This document shows positions 28,401 to 35,099 of a DNA stretch of 39,025 nt, in pieces. Source of the stretch: Bacteroidales bacterium (GTDB lineage: Bacteria; Bacteroidota; Bacteroidia; Bacteroidales; UBA7960); the NCBI GenBank assembly GCA_003557385.1, contig PWON01000218.1, positions 1 to 39,025 on the forward strand, given 5' to 3'. Within the stretch, counting starts at the first letter, position 1. Each line of letters begins with the position of its first letter. The notes below the pieces were generated by a model that made no database searches, had not been told where the DNA came from, and saw only the letters and a program-made list of their open reading frames with translations. Position numbers and translations under genes: made by a program.

Positions 28401-29186
28401 GAGGGCAGCATGATTTCACCCGAAGAAATGTTGGTGCTGGCCAGTACCAGTACATATCGCGAAAATACCATGCTGCTGCTTGCTTACTACGTATTGAAAA
28501 CCATACAGCAAGTAGACGCAACAAACGGGCATGAACCGGCACAAACAGGCACAAACAGGCCTGGCCCCGCAAACAACGGCACAAACGAAACCGGCGCCGC
28601 AAATCAAGGCAGGAGCGGGTCTGACCTCGCAAACCACAGTACAGACAGGAAAAATCCTGCACCTTTCGAACAACTGCTGCTGGAATATCCTCTGGAAAAC
28701 GTGTTAAAACACACCGGCCGCAGTGCACAGGATATACACCAGGACAAACGACTGATTGAGATCTTGCTTACATTCGGGGATCATGCATTTTGCCTTGAGG
28801 AGGACAAAGGCACCCGGGGCAGATCCGCCAAAAAGCAAAGGGATGTAGCGGCCACGGACAAACAAGGGGATCCGGTCATGGCCACGGGTTTTGACATTTT
28901 AAAAGAAATGCTCGACGACGCAAAGGTGCGCGAATACCTTGGCACCAACCAATACGAAGGCACCTGGTATTACAGCAAAGAACAATTTGGGCAGTTGACC
29001 CGGTGGCTGTTTACCACATCTTATTTTTTCCGCTTCAGGCAGAAACAAACGGCCCGCAACAAAAACAAGCTGATGCAGTCCATAAAACGGATGACCGCTT
29101 TTTCAAGGAAAATCACAACCCTATCCGACCAGGCCTCCTATGAACTCTACAAGCTACAAGAAAAACTCCGGAACCAGGGTGATTAA
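25455..29186 (+). CDS. Large (1243 aa) cytoplasmic GH13-like alpha-amylase family protein
   Basis: GH13 region I DMVPNHT, region II IRFDAAMT, region III LLLAEAFW; no signal peptide; extended N- and C-terminal regions. Confidence 0.85.
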   Translation: MRIYSGLRKKHRLPQELFATDGTLSTNNFPVLRRLVFLLNSHKKTGEALYPGELRASSLLLEISQYIFGIYAKEIKRDVFSEAHQHLVNRMGNNPLFSLAEDITRCFPPSEVFERRTTAAQYLSKRTNQRSNLHLAIEEALLLHLANENPANKRIKFLFDKTYLDDSRSFDRLIDRLESFLQTLPPFGPERLDISSFLKTPFRISPNNIEGQIDYVLHHWRHFLPESLLLKLARSKDLMKEDYHMGGHGGGGAPPGVVPGYGKKGQEGQMRLGKSGFDAIQAASEDYEEAEAFTMDTHWMPRVVLIAKNTYVWLDQLSKRYQREIRRLDQIPDEELDRLARWHFTGLWLIGIWERSTASRKIKHLMGNQDAISSAYALYDYEIAGDLGGEQAYHNLNERARMRGLRLASDMVPNHTGIYSRWVIEHPDYFIQSSHSPFPGYSFTGENLSDYPHIEVRIEDGYYNKTDAAVVFQRIDKQHNEVRYIYHGNDGTMMPWNDTAQLDMIKSEVREAVMQKIFGVARKFSIIRFDAAMTLAKKHFSRLWYPRPGSGGDIPSRADHAMSKQAFDKLFPVEFWREVVDRINAEMPETLLLAEAFWFMEGYFVRTLGMHRVYNSAFMHMLKNEENEKYRDLISNTLEFEPEILKRYVNFMSNPDEETAIQQFGTGDKYFGICVLMNTLPGLPMFAHGQIEGFTEKYGMEYQRAYYHEHPNQEMTDRHEREIFPLVGKRYLFSEVQHFNLYDYIGDDGRLNENVFAFSNRHGDEKALILFNNKYEMAGGHIRTSAPRLSTEGSDKKMTTTVLADALGIQHSGNMYYHAREHISGLEYLFRGEDIHREGFHWSLRGFEYRVFLSFRELHDRDGSLAALHGRLGGRGTESLKKALTMQKLGDVHAAFEHIFDHESLHAFIENAVRAGKPASHQNSIDLLCSKFQRFAEIVCQKLDITDNSVQLSKAFRQHLEAIPPGMDYLSIPGHREKPTPSEGSMISPEEMLVLASTSTYRENTMLLLAYYVLKTIQQVDATNGHEPAQTGTNRPGPANNGTNETGAANQGRSGSDLANHSTDRKNPAPFEQLLLEYPLENVLKHTGRSAQDIHQDKRLIEILLTFGDHAFCLEEDKGTRGRSAKKQRDVAATDKQGDPVMATGFDILKEMLDDAKVREYLGTNQYEGTWYYSKEQFGQLTRWLFTTSYFFRFRQKQTARNKNKLMQSIKRMTAFSRKITTLSDQASYELYKLQEKLRNQGD
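28539..28658 (+). repeat. Degenerate 30-bp / 10-aa tandem repeat in the GH13-like protein
   Basis: AQTGTNRPGP / ANNGTNETGA / ANQGRSGSDL / ANHSTDRKNP. Confidence 0.7.
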
Positions 29187-29752
29187 ATCGGCTCAGTGAG
29201 ATCAAAATCAGCCTGGAACACAATGTCGCCGTCATACAGCAGGCGGTACGAAAAGGTGGTCATCTCTTCATCCATTACAACATGCCATTCACGGCCAAAG
29301 TGCCCTTCAAGCAATTCCCTTGAATATTCGTCTTTCGGAAAATACTGGGCATAAGCCGTGCCCTTGCCATCCGAATAACCCCCGTACAAAGTATATGTTT
29401 CAGGGGTCCCGTCCGGGTAACGATGGTCATGGCGAAAACGCAGCCTTCCGTCCTCTACCAGGAACATCCAGGTGCGTGAGGTATCATCGGAGAGGTGAAA
29501 AGGAATCAATACGCGGTCTTCCTCACAAAGGGTAACATGCATCACGAAATCAAGGTGTGCCCAGCTGTCGCGTCCATCGGCCATAAATGTTTCCTCACCG
29601 CGGAAGGATTGTCCGCATAAACTGGCCAGATTATCAAGGAAAGCCCGTTCTTCGGCCGATAACTGAGTCTCCTCTTCGGTGTCGCGGGGTGCTTGCCCGC
29701 AGGCAGTGAACAAAAAAGCAGCTGTTAATGCAATGAAAAAAAGTCTGTACAT
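29183..29752 (-). CDS. Hypothetical lipoprotein, paralogue of 35100-35723
   Basis: Lipobox FLFTACG; conserved LCGQSF, DDTSRTWMFL, RHDHRYPDGTPE, DFDLTEP. Confidence 0.8.
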   Translation of the reverse strand: MYRLFFIALTAAFLFTACGQAPRDTEEETQLSAEERAFLDNLASLCGQSFRGEETFMADGRDSWAHLDFVMHVTLCEEDRVLIPFHLSDDTSRTWMFLVEDGRLRFRHDHRYPDGTPETYTLYGGYSDGKGTAYAQYFPKDEYSRELLEGHFGREWHVVMDEEMTTFSYRLLYDGDIVFQADFDLTEPI

Positions 29753-29817
29753 GTTTTTTTGTTTTTTGGTTAATGAATGATTGATTACGCGAACATAGCA
29801 ATTTTTTTTTGATCGTC

Positions 29818-29844
29818 TGTAACTTTTTTCTTACCTATCGCGTC
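29818..29844 (+). promoter_or_regulatory. Candidate ECF sigma factor promoter TGTAAC-N17-CGTC
   Basis: TGTAAC at 29818-29823, CGTC at 29841-29844, upstream of the GIN-domain gene. Confidence 0.5.
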
Positions 29845-29895
29845 ATACGATCGGATGTAAATGAAAACACCTTACTTTTTAACACAACAAAGCAT

Positions 29896-30639
29896 ATGCA
29901 AACAAACAAAACAATCCAAAACCTATTTGCGGCACTTGCCTTTGTCATGGCAGGATTCCTCATGCAAAGCTGCCATGTCGACGGCCGCACTGTAATCAAA
30001 GGAGATGGCAATGTACTGACCACCACCCACTCCCTGGAACATTTCAAGATCATTAACATTACCGGGATGTATGATATTAAACTTGCAGCCGGCGAGGAGG
30101 CTGTTGTGGTGCTGGAAACAGACGAGAACATCCAGAACCTGACTGAAATCAAGGTAAAAGACAACACCTTGTATATACGCAGCAAAGAAGAGGCGGTGTA
30201 CCGCCCAACAAAAATGGAAATGCACATCACCTACCCGGAACTGGAGCAGATCATCATCGGAGGTGCATGTAAACTGGAGTCTGTCATGGTTGTACAAAGC
30301 GGGAACCTGCTCATTGATATTGGCGGGGCAGCCGACATTAAGATGGAACTGAATGTGGAAGATTTGACAACCAAAATAGCGGGAGCAGCCAATATCTTTT
30401 ATGAGGGTCATGCCGGCTTTCATCAGGCAAATTTATCGGGTGCCAGCAATCTGCGTGCAGAAAACCTGCTTACTCAGGAAACCCGCATTTCCCTTTCCGG
30501 TGCCGGTTCTGCCCACGTACATGCCATCCGCCGTCTGCACGCTTCTTTGAGCGGCGTTGGTTCCATCAGGTATTACGGCAATCCGGCGGAAGTTATTGCC
30601 GACAGAAGCGGTCTGGGAAACATACGTAGTGCAGAATAA
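29896..30639 (+). CDS. Head GIN domain-containing (DUF2807) lipoprotein
   Basis: Lipobox FLMQSC; repeated G-A-x-x beta pattern (GGAADIKMELNVEDLTTKIAGAANIFYEG, SLSGAGSAHVHAI); start ATG 29896 preferred over 29809. Confidence 0.88.
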   Translation: MQTNKTIQNLFAALAFVMAGFLMQSCHVDGRTVIKGDGNVLTTTHSLEHFKIINITGMYDIKLAAGEEAVVVLETDENIQNLTEIKVKDNTLYIRSKEEAVYRPTKMEMHITYPELEQIIIGGACKLESVMVVQSGNLLIDIGGAADIKMELNVEDLTTKIAGAANIFYEGHAGFHQANLSGASNLRAENLLTQETRISLSGAGSAHVHAIRRLHASLSGVGSIRYYGNPAEVIADRSGLGNIRSAE

Positions 30640-30717
30640 CATGAAATACCACTGGCAAAACAAATACATACAAACGAAAACAAGCAATAAAAACACAAAT
30701 CCAATAATTTTTTAACC

Positions 30718-32208
30718 ATGAAAGCAAATATGATGATCACAAAGATGATGCTGGCACTAATGGTGGCCATGCCTGCAACCCTTGCTGCGCAAAACATCAT
30801 TGAATCAAGAGACACCGGTCCGTTCAAAGGAGTTGAAGCGATCAGTGTATTCAGGGTTTCGGTTACCCAGGATGAGGGGTACTTTCTTGAAATTGAAGCC
30901 CCGGAAGAACACCTGGAGTTTATTGAAACAACCGTAAAAGACGGCATCTTATTCATTGACTACAACAGAAGCGTTCGCAACCTGAGAGACCTTGAAGTAC
31001 GCATTACCGCCCCTGAATTTACCTACCTGCATGCCGGTGGCGCTGCTTCAATCAAAAGCACAAACACCCTGGCCGCATCTTCCATGCAATTGAAGGCATC
31101 AGGGGCCGGTTCCATGGAGGTGTCGGTTATTGCCGACCATTTGATCTCCTCTGTAAGCGGGGCAGGCAATATGAGGCTGGCCGGTGAAGCACAACTTCAT
31201 GAGCTTAGTGCAAGCGGCGTGTCCAACGTACGGGCTTATGACCTGGAAACCGCTACCACAGATGTTAAGAGTTCAGGCACGTCGAGTGTACGCATCACTG
31301 TCAGAGAAGCACTGACAGCACAAGCCAGCGGCACATCAGGCATCATCGTGCGCGGAAATCCGCCCGTAGCTGACTTTACAACTTCAGGCACTGCCAGTGT
31401 ACGCGGTGTACGGGTCGCCCCTGCTCCTGTTACGAGAAAAGAGGCTGGTGCCGAAATAAAGAATAACAACGATGACACCCTGATAGTCAGCGTTGGCCAA
31501 AGAGAGGTAATCATTATCGATGGCAGGACCCCAAGGGTAACCACACGCAAAACAGTCCGGAAAAAATGGCGCAATGAATGGTCAGGATTTTACCTCGGGG
31601 TGAACGGATATATGACCCCGGACAGAAGCCTCGAACTGAATCCCGGCGACCGGTACCTTGACCTGGAATACAACAATTCCATCCAGGTGAACCTCAACCT
31701 GTGGCAGCAAAGCCTGGTGCTTGCCAGCGGCAGCAACAGTGCATTGGGGATTTTTTCCGGCATCGGATTCAGCTGGAACAATTACCGGTTTTCAGAAAAC
31801 ATCCGGCTGGTTCACGAGCAAGACTCCCTGGGCTATTTCTATGATGACAACTACAATTTCAGAAAAAACAAACTGACCGTTTCCCACCTGAACGTACCCC
31901 TGATGCTTGAATTCCAAACCAGGCAGCAGTATGGCAACAGGACCCCGTTTCATATGTCAGCGGGGATCAACGTGGGGCTTCGTTTGCGCAGCCATACCAA
32001 GCAGGTGTATCAGGATAATGGCAGCCGCCAGAAAGACAAAGATTTCAAAAGCTTCCACCTGGCCCCATTCCGCTACGAAGCAGTAGCGCGCATTGGTTGG
32101 GGACGTGTCAACCTTTTTGCCACCTATGCCCTGAACGAAATGTTCCGCCAGGACAAAGGACCAGAACTGCATCCATTCAGTGTGGGCATCAGGCTGATCA
32201 ATTTCTGA
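30718..32208 (+). CDS. DUF2807/GIN domain fused to an outer-membrane beta-barrel-like C-terminus
   Basis: Signal peptide; GIN repeats (KASGAGSMEVSV, SVSGAGNMRLAG, SGTSSVRI); then WSGFYLGVNGY... barrel-like region. Confidence 0.82.
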   Translation: MKANMMITKMMLALMVAMPATLAAQNIIESRDTGPFKGVEAISVFRVSVTQDEGYFLEIEAPEEHLEFIETTVKDGILFIDYNRSVRNLRDLEVRITAPEFTYLHAGGAASIKSTNTLAASSMQLKASGAGSMEVSVIADHLISSVSGAGNMRLAGEAQLHELSASGVSNVRAYDLETATTDVKSSGTSSVRITVREALTAQASGTSGIIVRGNPPVADFTTSGTASVRGVRVAPAPVTRKEAGAEIKNNNDDTLIVSVGQREVIIIDGRTPRVTTRKTVRKKWRNEWSGFYLGVNGYMTPDRSLELNPGDRYLDLEYNNSIQVNLNLWQQSLVLASGSNSALGIFSGIGFSWNNYRFSENIRLVHEQDSLGYFYDDNYNFRKNKLTVSHLNVPLMLEFQTRQQYGNRTPFHMSAGINVGLRLRSHTKQVYQDNGSRQKDKDFKSFHLAPFRYEAVARIGWGRVNLFATYALNEMFRQDKGPELHPFSVGIRLINF

Positions 32209-32235
32209 CAAGCCGCTTCGCGGCATACGGCTTCA

Positions 32236-32280
32236 GGCCCCGTTCCAGGGTATTCCTACACCCCTGGTCCGGGGCTTTTT
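32236..32280 (+). terminator. Intrinsic-terminator-like hairpin with T-tract
   Basis: GCCCCG-tt-CCAGGG ... CCCTGG-tc-CGGGGC followed by TTTTT. Confidence 0.75.
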
Positions 32281-32305
32281 GACCATACGGCTTGGGAAAA
32301 AAGAT

Positions 32306-32313
32306 TAATTTTG
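32306..32313 (+). promoter_or_regulatory. Candidate -7 box TAATTTTG for yebC
   Basis: Matches TAnnTTTG 16 bp before the ATG. Confidence 0.4.
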
Positions 32314-32328
32314 CACAAAAAACAATCC

Positions 32329-33084
32329 ATGTCAGGTCACAGCAAATGGTCAACCATCAAGCGCAAGAAAGGGGCGCTGGATGCCAAACGTTCCAAAATA
32401 TTTTCGCGCATCATTAAAGAAATCAGCGTTGCCGTGAAGGAAGGCGGAAACGATCCCGACGGCAACCCCAGGTTGCGTTTGGCAATCGCCAATGCAAAAG
32501 GGGTAAATATGCCCAAAGACACTATCCAGCGTGCCATTTCAAAGGCCGGAGAAAAAAATGCCGCGGATTTCCAGGAAGTAACCTATGAGGGATATGCCAA
32601 TTACGGCATAGCCATCTATATAGAATGCCTGACCGATAACCTCCAGCGGACCGTGGCAAACATCCGGTCTTATTTGAATAAACATGAAGGTAAACTCGAA
32701 ACCAAGGGAGCATTGGGTTTTTTATTTGACAGGAAGGGTGTGTTTACCATCCCGGGAAAAACCATCCGGGAAAAAGAGATGGAAGAAGACGATTTTTTGA
32801 TGGAAGTGATTGACGCCGGGGCCGAAGAAGCTGAAAATGAAGAGGGTTTTTTCACAATATACACGGCCATGGAAGACTTTGGCAATATGGTTAAAAAACT
32901 CGAAGAGATGGGCGTTGATGCAGAAAACGCAGAATTGCAGCGAATTCCCAAAACCACCGTTCAGCTTGAAAACGAACAGGCAAAAAAAGTTCTGAAGCTT
33001 ATCGACATGCTTGAAGAAGATGACGACGTGCAGAATGTCTTCCACAACATGGAGCTTACCGATGAAATGATGGCCGACATGTAA
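32329..33084 (+). CDS. YebC/PmpR family transcriptional/translation regulator
   Basis: MSGHSKWSTIKRKKGALDAKRSKIFSRIIKEI diagnostic N-terminus; EDDDVQNVFHNM C-terminus. Confidence 0.97.
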   Translation: MSGHSKWSTIKRKKGALDAKRSKIFSRIIKEISVAVKEGGNDPDGNPRLRLAIANAKGVNMPKDTIQRAISKAGEKNAADFQEVTYEGYANYGIAIYIECLTDNLQRTVANIRSYLNKHEGKLETKGALGFLFDRKGVFTIPGKTIREKEMEEDDFLMEVIDAGAEEAENEEGFFTIYTAMEDFGNMVKKLEEMGVDAENAELQRIPKTTVQLENEQAKKVLKLIDMLEEDDDVQNVFHNMELTDEMMADM

Positions 33085-33161
33085 GGGCGGTCATAACACG
33101 CCACCCGGTCAGAAAGCCGGAATGGGTTGAATCAGCCGGCCGTGAAACAATCAATGCACGG

Positions 33162-34901
33162 TCAAAAAACCGGAATGGCCTCGATCAATGACCTGGTATA
33201 TTCACTTTCCGGATGGGCATACAACTGATCGGCTTCATTGAACTCCACCATGCGTCCGTTTTGCATAACCATGATCCGGTCCGACATATATTTTACCACC
33301 GACAAATCGTGTGAAATAAATATGTAGGTCAGTCCGAATTGCTTTTTCAGTGTATTGAGCAGGTTGAGCACCTGGGCCTGCACGGAAACATCCAGCGCCG
33401 ATACCGATTCATCGCAAATAATAAATTCAGGATCAAGGGCCAGGGCACGCGCAATGCATATACGCTGACGCTGCCCGCCCGAAAACTCATGCGGATAACG
33501 GTAATAGTGTTGCTCTTCGAGCCCCACTTGTTCTAAAAGCCTGAATATTTTTTGTTTACGATCTTTGTTGTTCTCCAGTATGCCGTGTACCCGCATGGGT
33601 TCCATGATGGCGTTCCCCACACTGATGCCCGGTGTCAGTGAAGCATAGGGGTCCTGGAAAATGATCTGAAATTTGGGGCGCAGCTTTTTCAGCGCCCCCG
33701 AAGAAAAACGGGCAATGTCCACACCCTTGTAAATGACCTGTCCGGACCTGGGGTTGATCAGACGCATGATGCTGCGGCCAAGGGTTGTTTTTCCGCAACC
33801 GGACTCTCCTACCAGACCAAGTGTTTCCCCTTTATATACCTTGAAGCTGATGTCCTCGACGGCTTTATGATACTCCACCACCCTTTTGAGGGCACTTTTT
33901 TTCCTGACAAAATAGGTGTTTAACTGTTTGACCTCGAGCACAGGCTCTCCCTTGATGGCTTTTCCGTACCACGAAGGGGTATCGGACGGTGCCGGAGAGG
34001 TGCCGGATGATACCGGGGAGGTGCCCGGTGGCGCCGGGGAGGTGGCGCCCACAAGAAAATCATCCACAATGGCAAGGCTTTCAGGACGTTCCTTCAATGA
34101 AGGGCGGCAGGCAACCAGTGCACGGGTATACGGGTCAACCGGTTGATTAAATACTTTTTGAACCGGGCCGTGTTCCACCACCCGGCCATGGCGCATCACT
34201 GAAGTTCTATGGGCCACCTCATGGATCACCCCCAAATCGTGCGAAATAAACAGTACGGCCATGCCGTGCCTTTCCTGTAATAAGCGTATAAGATCCAGGA
34301 TGCTTTTTTGCACCGTAACATCCAGGGCCGTAGTGGGTTCGTCTGCGATAAGGATCAAGGGATCACAGGCCATCGCCATGGCGATCATTACGCGTTGTTT
34401 CTGGCCGCCACTCAACTCATGCGGCCACGACCGGTATACATCAGCGGGGGCAGGCAACCTTACTTCACGAAACAAATCCAGGGCTTTTTCTTTTGCTTTT
34501 TTTCTGTCCGATTGTTTATGCCACAAGATGCTTTCAACCACCTGGGGGCCGCAACGCTGCACCGGGTTCAGGGAGGTCATCGGCTCCTGAAATATCATGG
34601 CAATATGACGGCCACGCAGGCGTTGCATCTGTTCATCACCAGTTTTCAGCAAATCCATCATGCCTTTTTGCGGATGCCGGAACCACACCTCACCGGAGGC
34701 AATGCGTGCCGCACTCCGGCTCAGCAAACGCATTACGGCCAGGGCCGTAACCGATTTCCCGGAACCCGACTCCCCCACCAACCCAAGGGTATCGCCGGGG
34801 AAAAGATCCAAAGCCACATTGTCCACTGCCTGCACCGAGCCGGCTTCTGTAGAAAACGACACAGACAGGTTCCTTACCGAAAGTACCGGATGATTTTTCA
34901 T
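33162..34901 (-). CDS. Dipeptide/oligopeptide ABC transporter ATP-binding protein, fused DppD-DppF type
   Basis: Two NBDs with GLVGESGSGKS and GLVGESGCGKTT, two SGGQ(K/R)QR signatures, EPMTSLNPVQR. Met at 34901 (MKNHPVLSV) preferred, because a TATATTTG box (34924-34931, minus) overlaps the longer start. Confidence 0.94.
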   Translation of the reverse strand: MKNHPVLSVRNLSVSFSTEAGSVQAVDNVALDLFPGDTLGLVGESGSGKSVTALAVMRLLSRSAARIASGEVWFRHPQKGMMDLLKTGDEQMQRLRGRHIAMIFQEPMTSLNPVQRCGPQVVESILWHKQSDRKKAKEKALDLFREVRLPAPADVYRSWPHELSGGQKQRVMIAMAMACDPLILIADEPTTALDVTVQKSILDLIRLLQERHGMAVLFISHDLGVIHEVAHRTSVMRHGRVVEHGPVQKVFNQPVDPYTRALVACRPSLKERPESLAIVDDFLVGATSPAPPGTSPVSSGTSPAPSDTPSWYGKAIKGEPVLEVKQLNTYFVRKKSALKRVVEYHKAVEDISFKVYKGETLGLVGESGCGKTTLGRSIMRLINPRSGQVIYKGVDIARFSSGALKKLRPKFQIIFQDPYASLTPGISVGNAIMEPMRVHGILENNKDRKQKIFRLLEQVGLEEQHYYRYPHEFSGGQRQRICIARALALDPEFIICDESVSALDVSVQAQVLNLLNTLKKQFGLTYIFISHDLSVVKYMSDRIMVMQNGRMVEFNEADQLYAHPESEYTRSLIEAIPVF

Positions 34902-34923
34902 TGCATTCCCCAGTTCGCTCTGA

Positions 34924-34931
34924 CAAATATA
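34924..34931 (-). promoter_or_regulatory. Candidate -7 box TATATTTG for the fused ABC ATPase gene
   Basis: CAAATATA on + strand 23 bp upstream of the revised start. Confidence 0.45.
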
Positions 34932-34975
34932 CATATTCCTTACTGCGAATACCCGGCACCTACCAACAAATCTAT

Positions 34976-34983
34976 TATCTTTG
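34976..34983 (+). promoter_or_regulatory. Canonical Bacteroidetes -7 box TATCTTTG
   Basis: Exact TAnnTTTG; same TATCTTTGCA occurs at 35743. Confidence 0.55.
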
Positions 34984-34994
34984 CATTAGATAAA

Positions 34995-35082
34995 GCGAGC
35001 CATGACCATCTTGTGGTCGCACAGCCGGATGATCAAGGGTTTGCAGCACCGCTTTTTCAGGGCACTCAGGTGCCCGGTTCGC
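34995..35082 (+). ncRNA. Candidate structured leader RNA or small RNA (cloverleaf-like)
   Basis: 7-bp closing stem GCGAGCC/GGTTCGC, hairpins GACCA-TCTTG-TGGTC and GGGCAC-TCAG-GTGCCC, directly downstream of TATCTTTG. Confidence 0.4.
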
Positions 35083-35099
35083 ATGATTAAAACATCAAC

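Noticed and set aside
34995-35082. tRNA or tRNA pseudogene
   Set aside because: 7-bp closing stem looks acceptor-like, but the last arm is 6 bp with a 4-nt loop and there is no T-loop consensus or convincing anticodon arm
34308-35090. 260-aa plus-strand ORF antisense to the ABC ATPase and running into the intergenic region
   Set aside because: Mostly shadow of the coding strand; no independent protein signature
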